Assembly: GCA_963676355.1 (NCBI GenBank)
Contig: OY781093.1
Coordinates: 496,001-560,000, forward strand
Source: JAGLOK01 sp963676355
GTDB lineage: Bacteria > Bacillota > Clostridia > Christensenellales > UMGS416
Direction: 5' to 3'
DNA length: 64,000 bases
The position numbers and the translations under genes are program-made. Positions 53,184-63,289 of the stretch are shown here, piece by piece; position 1 is the first letter of the stretch; each line of letters opens with the position of its first letter. The notes below the pieces were generated by a model, which saw only the letters and a program-made list of their open reading frames with translations, was not told the origin of the DNA and did not search any database.

Positions 53184-53639
53184 TTGTAATCCTCCTGATT
53201 TTAATTGAATAAATTTGTTATTAAAAGGCAAACGTTAAAAAATTTCTTCGCCTCAAATACATACACATTTAAGCTCTATTTCCCATACAGAAATATTCAC
53301 ATTTCAAGACTGCTTTTGGAAACAAAAAATATATGATTTAAATTATATCATTATCAGATCTTTTCGAAAATATGATATTATGCCATATTCTATAAAATAC
53401 TATGATTGACTTCTTTGTTGCCATTTATTTATATAGAATTTGGAAAAGGTTATCAACAAGGCATGTTATAAGATAATTTACAATAACTGCTTTTCTCACA
53501 AACAAGCATATGAAATACTTGCTGGTTAGATTGCATAATATAGTATACACCTTAATATTTTAATAAAAATGACAAATGTTTAGTGATATATGCAAAATTA
53601 AAAAAAGTATAATTTAGGTATCAATAAAAGGAGGAGTAT
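53184..53639. other. Divergent intergenic region, no gene seen
   Basis: About 456 bp between the split-barrel gene and the fusion gene. It must hold promoters for both. A TATAAT-like box near 53610 precedes the fusion gene, but no clear -35 pairs with it. No hairpins or repeats stood out. Confidence 0.4.
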
Positions 53640-55157
53640 ATGAAAATGAAAGTTGGTATTATCGGAGCTACCGGAAAAGCAGGTGCTTTGATTGCAGGCG
53701 AAGCTTACGCACGCGGTCATAAAGTAACGGCAATAGTACGTGATAGATCCAAGCTTGAAACTGAAAACTATAAAGTGCTGGAGAAAAGTTTATACGATTT
53801 AACCGTAGATGATGTAAAGAAATTCGATGCAGTCATAAACTGCTTTGGAACTCCGTTTGGTCAAGGTGTGGAAGAAGACCACGTGAAATCCATAAAGTCC
53901 CTTATTAAACTTTTCGAACAAGTCCCAGACGTCCGTTTTTTAATGGTGGGAGGGGCTGGCAGTCTCTATAAAGATTCCAATATGGCCCATCAGGTGATAG
54001 AAGATATTCCGGAGAAGTTCCAAGCCGTTCCGCACTATATGTCAATTGGCCTTGACAAATTACGTAAAAGTGATGTTAATTGGACGTATTTCAGCCCAGC
54101 TTCAATGTTTGACCCGAAAGGTGCGCGTACAGGTAAGTATACATTGGGCGGAGAGTTCGCTATTGTAAATGAGGACGGTGAAGCATATTTGAGCTACGCA
54201 GATTATGCAATAGCTATGATAGATGAATTGGAGGGCGGCAATCATATCAAAAAGAGATTTACCGCTGTTTCAAAACACATAGCACCGCCTGAGAAGAAAG
54301 AAGAAAAAAAAGACGAGTATTTCGGAATATATGACAAAGCGCCACAATTCGAAGGTCTTTCCCAATACAAAGGTGCACTCTGTTATGATCTTGCAGGTAA
54401 GTCGTTCAGCCTTGCAATGGACAATGGATATGACTATCTAGTAAATTTTGTGGACGGAGAAACCCTTATGTGGGCAAAGCAAGGCGATCATTTTAAATGG
54501 GAAAAATTTGAATGCCTCAAATCAGATGAGACCACCTATATGGTTAATGTAGAGGTTTTTGGATCAGAACCGAGGACGGGTGCTACTATAGTGCTGGACA
54601 CAGAAAATTCACTGGTAACTGTGGTTATAGCAAAAATCGGTACAAATCCGAAATACCCGGGGATAGTCACCAATGATATAGAATTCGGAGCTATAAAGGT
54701 TCCGGGACAAGAGCTTCCAATGAAGCGTCATGGGTTCACGATGGACTTGGTAGGCAAACGTATTGAATGGGCTTACAGTCCCAAATTTAAAGTAACACAT
54801 GTATATTTTGATGCTAATTACATTCGTGTAGCGCCCAGAGAAGACTCTGCGTTTGTTGCGTCAGAAGAAATGCGTGAGCAGTTTGCAAAGTATCCTTATG
54901 ATGAACGCTGCTATTATATAAAAATAAAAGAAGGCTTATATATTATTTCATTTATAGAAACGCATATGCCTATCTTCCTCGATAAAACAGGAAACAATCT
55001 ACTGATAGTCGCAGACACCAGAAGGGTACATGATGTAGGGCGCTCCTTCGGCACAGGCATGGATGGCGGACCCGAAAACTACATGTTTTCTGCATTCGGC
55101 AGGTTTGTAAAAGCCGATGGCGGAGTTGAAAACGAGCAAAGCAAATATAGGATGTAG
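53640..55157 (+). CDS. NAD(P)-binding oxidoreductase fused to MoaF-like domains
   Basis: A 505-residue fusion. Residues 1-215 form a short-chain NAD(P)H-binding domain with the Rossmann motif GIIGATGKAGALIA and DVNWTYFSPASMFDPKGART. A Lys/Glu-rich linker (about 218-228) leads to residues 230-490, which resemble the MoaF N- and C-terminal beta-barrel domains (YDLAGKSFSLAMDNGYDYLV, then LVGKRIEWAYSPKF and YIISFIET). The start follows AAAGGAGGAG. A stand-alone paralogue of the first domain lies at 63290. The reaction is unknown; a reductase acting on a ligand held by the MoaF barrel is a guess. Confidence 0.8.
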   Translation: MKMKVGIIGATGKAGALIAGEAYARGHKVTAIVRDRSKLETENYKVLEKSLYDLTVDDVKKFDAVINCFGTPFGQGVEEDHVKSIKSLIKLFEQVPDVRFLMVGGAGSLYKDSNMAHQVIEDIPEKFQAVPHYMSIGLDKLRKSDVNWTYFSPASMFDPKGARTGKYTLGGEFAIVNEDGEAYLSYADYAIAMIDELEGGNHIKKRFTAVSKHIAPPEKKEEKKDEYFGIYDKAPQFEGLSQYKGALCYDLAGKSFSLAMDNGYDYLVNFVDGETLMWAKQGDHFKWEKFECLKSDETTYMVNVEVFGSEPRTGATIVLDTENSLVTVVIAKIGTNPKYPGIVTNDIEFGAIKVPGQELPMKRHGFTMDLVGKRIEWAYSPKFKVTHVYFDANYIRVAPREDSAFVASEEMREQFAKYPYDERCYYIKIKEGLYIISFIETHMPIFLDKTGNNLLIVADTRRVHDVGRSFGTGMDGGPENYMFSAFGRFVKADGGVENEQSKYRM

Positions 55158-55230
55158 CAGTCAAGTTTGCTCATCAAAACTATGCTTTAATCGGGTTTGA
55201 TATTCAAGACAATTTAACATTACAGGCATT

Positions 55231-55268
55231 GGGCTGATTTAAACTAAAAAGTTTAATCAGCCCTTATT
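55231..55268 (+). terminator. Terminator of the fusion gene
   Basis: GGGCTGATTTAAAC and GTTTAATCAGCCC form a 13-bp stem (one bulged T) with an A-rich 6-base loop, followed by TTATTGTTTA. Confidence 0.78.
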
Positions 55269-55873
55269 GTTTATAATAGAATTAAGATATCTAGAACGAT
55301 TCAAAGTGAAGCAGGGAAAGCAACTAATATAATTAATAAAAAATGCGACAACGCTAGGAAGTATTTAATTTTTATTTAAAAGTAAAATCCATAATAAAAT
55401 CGATATAACAGCTATGACAATGTATTGGTATTGGTGTCTGGATTAATGCAGATATGAATTTTCCATGTATTAGCTTATATTTAGCGCAAACAATAAATAT
55501 ACAGAAGTACTATGCTTGCTAAGATTGGATCTCAACCATAGATTCGTGGAATTCTGCATTCTTCATTTGGTGCTTCCGGCCTACGTAGTTAAAGGGTTAT
55601 GCTGCCAAAACAGAGTTATTATCAAAGTTGTTTGCATGTTCAAAACTACAATTGACAGATGGTAGCAGGAAGCAAGCCGAGTAAGTTTAATTTATAAAAC
55701 TATATGAGCTTAATTTGATATTTATAAAGTTTGGCGCAAAATCAAAGTATATCGGATTTATATTATCGCTTCTATCAAGATCTCTCAGGCTAAAGCACAA
55801 AAGTTAATTTTATAATCACTGTGCTTTGGGAATTAGTGTGATTTGAGATAATGCCACATAATTTGTCTTTAGC
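55269..55873. other. About 600 bp with no recognisable gene
   Basis: No frame with a start and ribosome site. It contains an 8-bp inverted repeat AAAGCACA/TGTGCTTT (55792-55799 with 55820-55827). It looks like decayed or spacer sequence. Confidence 0.4.
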
Positions 55874-55916
55874 AAAACACCTCCAATTGCGTGAATCTTG
55901 CCGCTGGAGGTGTTTT
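55874..55916. terminator. Terminator of the Lpl-type ABC operon
   Basis: Perfect 12-bp arms AAAACACCTCCA and TGGAGGTGTTTT with a 19-base loop. Reading the minus strand it follows the substrate-binding-protein gene. Confidence 0.78.
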
Positions 55917-55984
55917 AATGTTTTGTTATTAGGTTCGCATTACACTTAGAAATTAAATTCTTATAATGCCTTTGTTAACTGTCC

Positions 55985-57610
55985 TTATTTCGATGCCAGA
56001 TAATCATCGTAGTGTGCTTTACATTCGCCTCTCCAATATTCAACCAATTTATCAAGACCTGCGTCTTTAAGTGTTGAAATAAATTCATCAAGCTTAGCTT
56101 CTGTGTTATCGCCATATACACCAAGGTCGAACGAATATTCATACTCACCTTCTATGGAAAGTATAACTGCATTTTCTGCGCTGTACTCGTCGTTATCAAT
56201 GGAAAAGCCTGCAAATGGGAAGACATCATAATCTACCATGATCGAATTATAGAATTTTTCTACTTCCTGTAATTCTTCATTTTTATACTTAATTGGGGGT
56301 TGGAAAAAGCTGCGAGTTCCCCATGCCCAACAACTCCATCCATAGTCATCCACTTCAGGTCCGGATGTGCGTGTTCCGTCTTCGTTTAAGACATAGTGTC
56401 GACCTTCTATTCCGCCCTGTGTGAGCATATAGACTTCATTGTCATTTTTAATAACATCAAGCAATGTGCCTGCACGTTCGGGATTCTTGGAAAAGGCAGC
56501 TATAGCCATCGCATCACCGGCGTATGAATTCACGCGGCCTACGTTGCTATCATCAAGCAAGGTGAAAAATTCAAGGTCCAAACCATTATCGCGTCCATTG
56601 TTGAGTATGGATTCCGCTTCAACTGTACGGACTCCAGCACATGCGCTTTTTCCTTCTATTATAAGATCGTTTGTCATTGTAGTATTGCTCATTGCAGTTG
56701 AGGGCCATACGCCTCTTTTGGCCCATTCGGCCATTCTCAAGGCATAATCTCTAAATTCTTCAGTTTCATAGATGTATTGCAAATCCGCTGCATCGAAAGT
56801 GCCGTTGTCTGCATCCCATGCAAAGTCTTTTGATGCATACAAAATATTTTCCGTTGGCTCAAGCAACTGGCCTTTCATAGGGCAAGAAGGATATGTATAC
56901 AAACCATATAAGCCTGTACCTGCTTCGTTGTCTGCAACAGCGAACAGATATTGCTCAAGCTCGTCGAATGTACTTATTTCATCCATGCCATATTTTTCGC
57001 GCAAGTCTTTGCGGATTATGAATCCACCATAAAGCTGTTGCGCTGTTTCGTTTCTCGGGATTGCGAATATTTTTCCATCAGTATTTTTGATCTGATTCCA
57101 AGAAGCAGGATCTTGTGCTTCGTTTGTTACAGGCATATAGTTTTTCAAAAAGTCATCTGTTATTTCCATGAAAGCGCCTTTTGAAGACTGCTCGTCAAAG
57201 AAGCACCAGGATGAAGCGTAAACTAAATCTATGTCATCTCCGCCTGTAAGAATCAGTGGATATTTAGTTGCGTAGTCGGCTAAAGGTATGAAATTGACTT
57301 CAAATGTTGCGTTGATTAGTTTTTTAGTGCGTGCGTTTGCAAGCTCAAGAACTTCATCAAGCGCAGTAGGAGCTGTGCCAAGCACATAAATTACAATGTG
57401 TGCCTCCTCTGATGTATCTACAACTGACCAAGGGTTGTCAGGGTCTACGGCTGCTTCATTGTTATTTTCAGTAGCTTCCTCCACCTCACTGGTATTAGTC
57501 GTTTCTTCGGCGGTTTTACCTGGTTCGTCAGATGCGGTGTCTTTTTGGCATCCGCTAAATACCGTTAAAGCCATCATTAAAACCAGTATCAAGATCAAAG
57601 TTTTTTTCAT
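55985..57610 (-). CDS. Carbohydrate ABC transporter substrate-binding lipoprotein (LplA-type)
   Basis: A 541-residue extracellular sugar-binding protein. The signal ends in LTVFSGC (C20), followed by a Glu/Asn-rich linker to about residue 60. GGDDIDLVYASSWCFFDEQ and NPERAGTLLDVIKNDNEVY are typical of the large binding proteins paired with LplB/LplC permeases, which import oligosaccharides. It is last in the order permease-permease-binding protein. Confidence 0.9.
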   Translation of the reverse strand: MKKTLILILVLMMALTVFSGCQKDTASDEPGKTAEETTNTSEVEEATENNNEAAVDPDNPWSVVDTSEEAHIVIYVLGTAPTALDEVLELANARTKKLINATFEVNFIPLADYATKYPLILTGGDDIDLVYASSWCFFDEQSSKGAFMEITDDFLKNYMPVTNEAQDPASWNQIKNTDGKIFAIPRNETAQQLYGGFIIRKDLREKYGMDEISTFDELEQYLFAVADNEAGTGLYGLYTYPSCPMKGQLLEPTENILYASKDFAWDADNGTFDAADLQYIYETEEFRDYALRMAEWAKRGVWPSTAMSNTTMTNDLIIEGKSACAGVRTVEAESILNNGRDNGLDLEFFTLLDDSNVGRVNSYAGDAMAIAAFSKNPERAGTLLDVIKNDNEVYMLTQGGIEGRHYVLNEDGTRTSGPEVDDYGWSCWAWGTRSFFQPPIKYKNEELQEVEKFYNSIMVDYDVFPFAGFSIDNDEYSAENAVILSIEGEYEYSFDLGVYGDNTEAKLDEFISTLKDAGLDKLVEYWRGECKAHYDDYLASK

Positions 57611-57687
57611 GATTTTGTTCTCCTCCTTTTATTGTTCCTTCATTTATTTATGAACGTATCCAGGGCGCCCGAATAGCGTTACATCCA

Positions 57688-58581
57688 TTATCCTTTTACT
57701 GCTCCTATAGTCAATCCTTTAACAAAGTATTTTTGCACGAAAGGGTATAGGAAAATTATCGGACCTGTCACAACTATAGTCATAGCCATCTTCATTGATT
57801 CCTGTGGGAATGACATCTTTATATCCACCGTACCATTTTGAGATGCTATCAATTTCAGTGCTTGTATACTGCTTAGCATTTCATGCAGAAAGTACTGTAG
57901 GCTCATTTTTTCATTGTCTGTGATATAGAGCATACTGTTGTACCAATCATTCCAAATCGCCAATGCAGAAAACAGGCCCAAAGTAGCAAGAAGAGGCTTG
58001 CATAGCGGCAGTATGAGACGGAAAAAAATCGATATATCATTGGCTCCGTCAACTTTTCCCGATTCTGTTATTTCGTATGGGACGGTTTTCATATAGTTCT
58101 TCGCTATTATCATGTACCATACATTAAACATCAGCATCAAAAACAGGGCGAAAAAACTGTTTTTAAGCCCAAGTATTCTTGTGTTTAATAAATATAGTGG
58201 GACTAAGCCGCCATTAAACAATGTTGTAAAAAAGAAAAAGAATGAAAATTTATTTCTCCACGGAAAATCTTTTCTAGCAAGCACGTAGCCTGTCATTGTC
58301 GCCATTAAAACGGCAAAAGTTGTTCCTACGATAGTCGCTCCTATTGTGTTGCGGTACGACCATAGTATCCTTTGAGGATTTTCAAAAATCATACCATATG
58401 AGGCCGTAGAAAATTCACTTATCCAAAGGCCGTATCCATTATGAAGCAATGCAGATTCGTTAGTAAAGGAAGCCGTGAATATCAGCCAAAACGGCAATAC
58501 GCAAAGCATTCCAAATATAAAAACCGCCGTATAACCTATAATTTTGAATATTAATTCGTCTTTTGTTGCAATTTTCTTCAT
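57688..58581 (-). CDS. Carbohydrate ABC transporter permease (LplC-type)
   Basis: A 297-residue permease with six helices. The EAA loop is ITESGKVDGANDISIFFRLILP. The closing KYFVKGLTIGAVKG is the standard C-terminus of this group. It lies 17 bp after the other permease gene. Confidence 0.93.
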   Translation of the reverse strand: MKKIATKDELIFKIIGYTAVFIFGMLCVLPFWLIFTASFTNESALLHNGYGLWISEFSTASYGMIFENPQRILWSYRNTIGATIVGTTFAVLMATMTGYVLARKDFPWRNKFSFFFFFTTLFNGGLVPLYLLNTRILGLKNSFFALFLMLMFNVWYMIIAKNYMKTVPYEITESGKVDGANDISIFFRLILPLCKPLLATLGLFSALAIWNDWYNSMLYITDNEKMSLQYFLHEMLSSIQALKLIASQNGTVDIKMSFPQESMKMAMTIVVTGPIIFLYPFVQKYFVKGLTIGAVKG

Positions 58582-58598
58582 GTTTTAGTATTCCTTCC

Positions 58599-59612
58599 TC
58601 AAAAAAGTGAATAGTCAGATTCAAATCTTTTTATAGACCAGTTTGCAGCGATGATGGTTAAAAAGCATAGTACTGATTGGAACAGTCCCGCGGCACTTGC
58701 CATACCAATATCATTTGTTGTAGTAAGTGCTCTATAAATGAACAAATCTAGAATATCCGCAACGTCAAGTAGTTGCCCGTTGTTGCCTACCAATTGATAA
58801 AACAGACCAAAGTCTCCTCGGAAGATCTGTCCTACGGCCAACAAAAACATTATTATTATTGTGGGTAAAAGGCTGGGGATTGTGATACGGGATATACGCT
58901 GCCAAACATTCGCGCCATCGATTGCAGCCGCTTCAAAAAGTACAGGGTCCAAGCTTGAGACAGATGCCAAATACACTACTGTACCATAACCTGTCATTTT
59001 CCATGCCCTGATAAATATTATTAAAAACGGCCAGAAAGAAGTATTTGCATAGATATTAAATCTTTCGCCGCCTAAAAATTCAATTATATTATTAACAAAC
59101 CCGTATTCATAGCCAAACGAAGCCTGGACTATGGCAGCAACCACAACCCATGATATGAAATAAGGTAAAAACATAAATGATTGGAATAGTTTTTTAAAAT
59201 ATTTATTTCCCAGCTCATTTATTATAACCGCAAAACCAACTTCCAATGTAATTCCTAAAATGATAAATCCTAGATTGTAAAGCAGAGTATTACGCGTAAG
59301 AGTATATAATTGGTTGGAGATTATAAGAAATTTAAAGTTCGAAAAACCTACCCAAGGGCTTCTAAATATTCCTAATTGATAATTGAAATCTTTAAAAGCT
59401 AAAATAATACCTGCCATTGGTAAATAACGGAATATTATTATGTAGGTTAGTGCAGGTAAAAGCATTAAAAGCAAAAGCTTTTGTTTGCGAAACACTTTCA
59501 CAAAACTGTTAGCTTTAGTGATTTTTTTTGCTATCTGTTTGTTCTTTTCATTGGCAATGTCTATGGTAGCCACCCCTTCTCTTTTAATAAAATTATTTAT
59601 TGGATTTTGCAT
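58599..59612 (-). CDS. Carbohydrate ABC transporter permease (LplB-type)
   Basis: A 337-residue permease with six helices after an unusually long, charged N-terminal stretch (about 45 residues). LPALTYIIIFRYLPMAGIILAF starts the membrane part and the EAA loop is FEAAAIDGANVWQRISRITIP. First gene of the operon. No ATPase gene is present; such importers commonly share an MsmX-type ATPase encoded elsewhere. Confidence 0.93.
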   Translation of the reverse strand: MQNPINNFIKREGVATIDIANEKNKQIAKKITKANSFVKVFRKQKLLLLMLLPALTYIIIFRYLPMAGIILAFKDFNYQLGIFRSPWVGFSNFKFLIISNQLYTLTRNTLLYNLGFIILGITLEVGFAVIINELGNKYFKKLFQSFMFLPYFISWVVVAAIVQASFGYEYGFVNNIIEFLGGERFNIYANTSFWPFLIIFIRAWKMTGYGTVVYLASVSSLDPVLFEAAAIDGANVWQRISRITIPSLLPTIIIMFLLAVGQIFRGDFGLFYQLVGNNGQLLDVADILDLFIYRALTTTNDIGMASAAGLFQSVLCFLTIIAANWSIKRFESDYSLF

Positions 59613-59707
59613 GCAATTTCCTTTATAACGCCGTTAGTTTTTGATAATGCTTATTATTTTTTTTGTGTCAATTGCATACGATTTTCTATTTGTAAAACAT
59701 ATTATAC

Positions 59708-59736
59708 TTGAATGCTTATCCAATATATCTTAAAAT
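59708..59736 (+). promoter_or_regulatory. Promoter of the two-component operon
   Basis: TTGAAT (59708-59713), 17 bp and TAAAAT (59731-59736), about 45 bp before the GTG start. On the other strand a TATAAT at 59701-59706 may serve the divergent transporter operon. Confidence 0.5.
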
Positions 59737-59781
59737 ATATATGATTTTCTATGAAATGTTGCACAAAAAGGGAGGCCTATT

Positions 59782-61374
59782 GTGGCATTTAAACTATTGT
59801 TAGTAGACGACGAATACTCGACCAGAGACCATATCATAAGTAGGATTGACTGGGAAAAACTCGACATTGATCAAATAAAACAGGCAGAAGATGGGGTGCA
59901 GGCTGTAAAAGTCTGTGAAGATTTTACACCGGACATACTTTTAACTGATGTGCGTATGCCGCGGTTAAATGGTATCTCGCTTGCAACAGAGCTTACTAAT
60001 AAGTTTCCGGAACTGAAAGTAATTTTTATAAGTGGTTACGCAGACAAACAGTATCTAAAAAGCGCTATAGAAATAAAAGCTGTGCGTTATATAGAAAAGC
60101 CGATAAATATGAAAGATTTATTTAGAGTGCTTAAAAATACAGTCGAAATGGTCAAAAGTAGGAATACACAACTATCCGAAATAAAGGAACTACGCACCAT
60201 TGAAACAAACATTTTAAAAGACTATATAGCACAATCACTTACATCTTCAAATTTTTCTTTGGCAGAATGTCAGCGATCTTTAGAAAGTATAAATTATAAT
60301 AAAGCTGATTATGGACTGAGCATAGCTATTAAAATTCATATCTTGGAGATGTCAGAAGATACAAATTTCGATTTGTTTGCAAGAGCTGAAATTGTGGCAC
60401 TATATGATATGTTCAAAAGCTCAACAGCCGAAATTATCGCTACAATAAAAAATCAGTCCATAATAGTTTTTCTCATAGATAAGAAGAAACGCGATTATAT
60501 GGATATGTATTCGCTCGTTAACCGAATAAGCGGCTTTATGCAAAACAGGATTTCTGTGATTTGTGGGAATATAGCAGTTGGAGTCGGTACATTCGTAAAG
60601 GAATGGGAGCAACTTCCCACATCATTCAAGCATTCTAAGTTGGCTGTCCATCAATGTTTTTTCAAAAAACCGAACAGTATCTGTTTTTATAAAATCGATA
60701 TGAAGCAGTCTTTCAACTTCAGCCAGTTTGATTTGACGGAGTTTATCCATTGCTTAAAAAAAGATAGTCCGGGACATATTACTTTTTTCGTAAGAAATCT
60801 GACTACCAATATTAAAAATTACGAAAGCACTTCCATATCGGACGTAATAAATTTGTACTATTCAATGATATCAAAGCTTACAGATATTGCGCACAATGAA
60901 GGAATAGAAATATATTCCGATTTTTCGGGAGAGCAGGACATATGGTCATACATAAATAAATTAAGTTATATCGACCAGCTCTGTGATTTCTTACTTAAAG
61001 GAGTAAATAATTATTACAGTGCGATAAAAAATAGCCAATATGACAATGAAACAATAAGCAGGATAATAAGGCATATACGTAAAAATTATAATGCTCAGGA
61101 TTTAAGCTTAACGTCAATAAGTCTCGAAAACAATCTTTCTTATACATATATTTGCCATCTGTTCAAAGAGGTAACGGGTAACACTCTCCATAAATTTATC
61201 TTGGATTATAGGATGAAAAAAGCCATGGAATTTATAGGCGACTCAAAGTACAAAGTCAAAGATGTAGCGGGGATGGTAGGCTATCGTAACGGCAATTACT
61301 TTTCGCTGAAATTTAAAAACTATACAGGGCTTACTCCGACTGAATATAGAAAGAAAACTCATGAATTTCATTAA
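59782..61374 (+). CDS. Response regulator with AraC-type DNA-binding domain (YesN-like)
   Basis: A 530-residue activator. The receiver domain (1-120) has D9, D10, the phosphoacceptor D56 in LLTDVRMPRLNG and the conserved Lys in YIEKPI. A middle region (about 150-410) follows. The C-terminal AraC domain (about 425-528) contains SLTSISLENNLSYTYICHLF and YRMKKAMEFI. It starts with GTG behind AGGGAGG. It is coupled to the kinase by a 14-bp overlap and is divergent from the Lpl-type sugar importer that it most likely activates. Confidence 0.93.
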   Translation: MAFKLLLVDDEYSTRDHIISRIDWEKLDIDQIKQAEDGVQAVKVCEDFTPDILLTDVRMPRLNGISLATELTNKFPELKVIFISGYADKQYLKSAIEIKAVRYIEKPINMKDLFRVLKNTVEMVKSRNTQLSEIKELRTIETNILKDYIAQSLTSSNFSLAECQRSLESINYNKADYGLSIAIKIHILEMSEDTNFDLFARAEIVALYDMFKSSTAEIIATIKNQSIIVFLIDKKKRDYMDMYSLVNRISGFMQNRISVICGNIAVGVGTFVKEWEQLPTSFKHSKLAVHQCFFKKPNSICFYKIDMKQSFNFSQFDLTEFIHCLKKDSPGHITFFVRNLTTNIKNYESTSISDVINLYYSMISKLTDIAHNEGIEIYSDFSGEQDIWSYINKLSYIDQLCDFLLKGVNNYYSAIKNSQYDNETISRIIRHIRKNYNAQDLSLTSISLENNLSYTYICHLFKEVTGNTLHKFILDYRMKKAMEFIGDSKYKVKDVAGMVGYRNGNYFSLKFKNYTGLTPTEYRKKTHEFH

Positions 61375-63193
61375 TCGAGTTATCCGATTATTCAGACTAT
61401 CATGCAGAAATATAAGTTTGAACACTAGGCTTGCTTTCATAATATTCTTTTCTGTTTTCGTGCCGCTAATCATATTTATGATTGTGTTTAATTATTATAT
61501 ATCTCAAAATTACCAAGAAGAATTATTGGCAAACTCAAAAAGCTCTCATGCGATGACAGCTTCATCGCTGTCAAACCAGTTTAACAGTTACAGTGAAAGT
61601 TTGTCGCTTTTGATGACGGATACAAAAGTGCGCGACCTTATTTCAGAAAAATCAGTATATACATTGGATGAACTTACAGACTTAAAAATAGAAATATATA
61701 ATCTCATATATTTTATTGAAAATATTCAGCAAAGCTCGGTTCAGCTTAGAATTTATGTAAAAGATAAATTAAGTGAGCTTGTCGATGAAGGGAATTACTA
61801 TTCGCTGAAAGATATTGAAGAAGCTGTTTGGTTTGAGAAGCTAGAAAGCTCAAAATATAGAAACATTTGGATTTCAAACGAGGATTACGACGGAGACTTG
61901 ACCTTCTTGCCAAGTTATAGATCCGACCCTAAAAGCAACACTATCTCTTATGCAATAAAGGTTGTGGATTCCGACGACTATAGCCAATCTTCTTCAATAA
62001 TACGTCTGGATTTTTCCAAGCGTGCCATTCAACTCGCGCTACAAAAATCGCTTATAATGGAAAACAGCGCGACCTATATCTTGGATGAAAACAACAATAC
62101 AATTATTTCAGCAGCTGTCGACCGAGGTCCTGATGCACTGTGTTTTGAGGGGATTAATCTTTCAGATACAACAGGCAATTGGGGAGAATTGAAAGTAGAC
62201 GGAAAAGAATATCATGTATTGACCAGCGAATTTCTTGTAACGCCTTGGAAAATGATTACTATTATTTCATCGGAAGATCTGAATTCGGTGAATTATGAAA
62301 AGCAGCTACTTTTTTATATTTCGCTTTTATTGATAAGCTCGGTGTTGATATTTTTATCCAGTATGATGTTCACAAGGAAAATAACAAATCAGATTGGGCT
62401 CGTTGCAAGCAACATGAAAAATCTTTGCTCGGGGAATTTTCATTTGCTGCCTCTGCAGAAAAACCACGATGAATTGTCGGATCTTATCGAAAGCTATAAC
62501 TATATGACATATGAACTTCAAATGCTCATACATTCTTCGTACGAATCGGGAATTAGGATTAAAAATGCGGAATTCAAAGCTTTGCAGGCGCAAATAAATC
62601 CTCATTTTTTGTACAATACATTGGATATGATCAACTATCATGCATATAAAAACCAGTCAGATATAGTTGAAGACATTATCTTTCAGCTTACCAAGTTTTA
62701 TAGACTGAGCCTAAATCAGGGGAATGATACTTATCAAATATGGCGTGAAATCGACTTGGTCAAATCATATTTTTCGATACAAAATATTCGCTACGGCGGC
62801 AAAATGTCTTTAGATATTGATATCGATCCTTTGTGTTTGGAATATACTATACCTAAAATAACATTCCAACCCATAGTGGAAAATTCGATTCTCCACGGTA
62901 TTTTAAACAAAGAAGAAAAGAAAGGCTGTGTTACAATCATTGGTAAAATAAGTGACGATCTGATTACTTTCGTAATAAAAGACGATGGTGCCGGCATATC
63001 CGAAAAGAATGTGGACTCTCTTAACAAGGCATCTAAGGAAGCCCCTGAAGCAAACGACTCGGGAAGCCATTATGGCATAGTCAACATAAGCGAAAGAATA
63101 GCTACTTTTTTCGGACCCCAATATCATTTGCACTTTGAGAGCGAACTCGGAAAAGGAACTATCGTTACATTAGTTATTCCAGCAAAGTATTAA
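61361..63193 (+). CDS. Sensor histidine kinase (YesM-like)
   Basis: A 610-residue membrane kinase. Helix 1 (about 23-47), an external sensor (about 50-305), helix 2 (about 310-332) and a HAMP linker precede the His_kinase domain, with the phosphoacceptor H415 in QINPHFLYNTLDM. The ATPase domain has VENSILHGI and KDDGAGIS. It is expected to sense an extracellular sugar or the loaded binding protein and to phosphorylate the preceding regulator. Confidence 0.93.
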   Translation: MNFINRVIRLFRLSCRNISLNTRLAFIIFFSVFVPLIIFMIVFNYYISQNYQEELLANSKSSHAMTASSLSNQFNSYSESLSLLMTDTKVRDLISEKSVYTLDELTDLKIEIYNLIYFIENIQQSSVQLRIYVKDKLSELVDEGNYYSLKDIEEAVWFEKLESSKYRNIWISNEDYDGDLTFLPSYRSDPKSNTISYAIKVVDSDDYSQSSSIIRLDFSKRAIQLALQKSLIMENSATYILDENNNTIISAAVDRGPDALCFEGINLSDTTGNWGELKVDGKEYHVLTSEFLVTPWKMITIISSEDLNSVNYEKQLLFYISLLLISSVLIFLSSMMFTRKITNQIGLVASNMKNLCSGNFHLLPLQKNHDELSDLIESYNYMTYELQMLIHSSYESGIRIKNAEFKALQAQINPHFLYNTLDMINYHAYKNQSDIVEDIIFQLTKFYRLSLNQGNDTYQIWREIDLVKSYFSIQNIRYGGKMSLDIDIDPLCLEYTIPKITFQPIVENSILHGILNKEEKKGCVTIIGKISDDLITFVIKDDGAGISEKNVDSLNKASKEAPEANDSGSHYGIVNISERIATFFGPQYHLHFESELGKGTIVTLVIPAKY

Positions 63194-63208
63194 AAACAAT
63201 ATTATATA

Positions 63209-63236
63209 GAAATAACGGACATTTGTCCGTTATTTC
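63209..63236. terminator. Bidirectional terminator
   Basis: Thirteen-bp arms GAAATAACGGACA and TGTCCGTTATTTC with a minimal loop, between convergent genes. Confidence 0.82.
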
Positions 63237-63289
63237 TATTGATTTTCTACTATTTTGCTGCTGAATTCAATTTATACAAACGGTATTTA

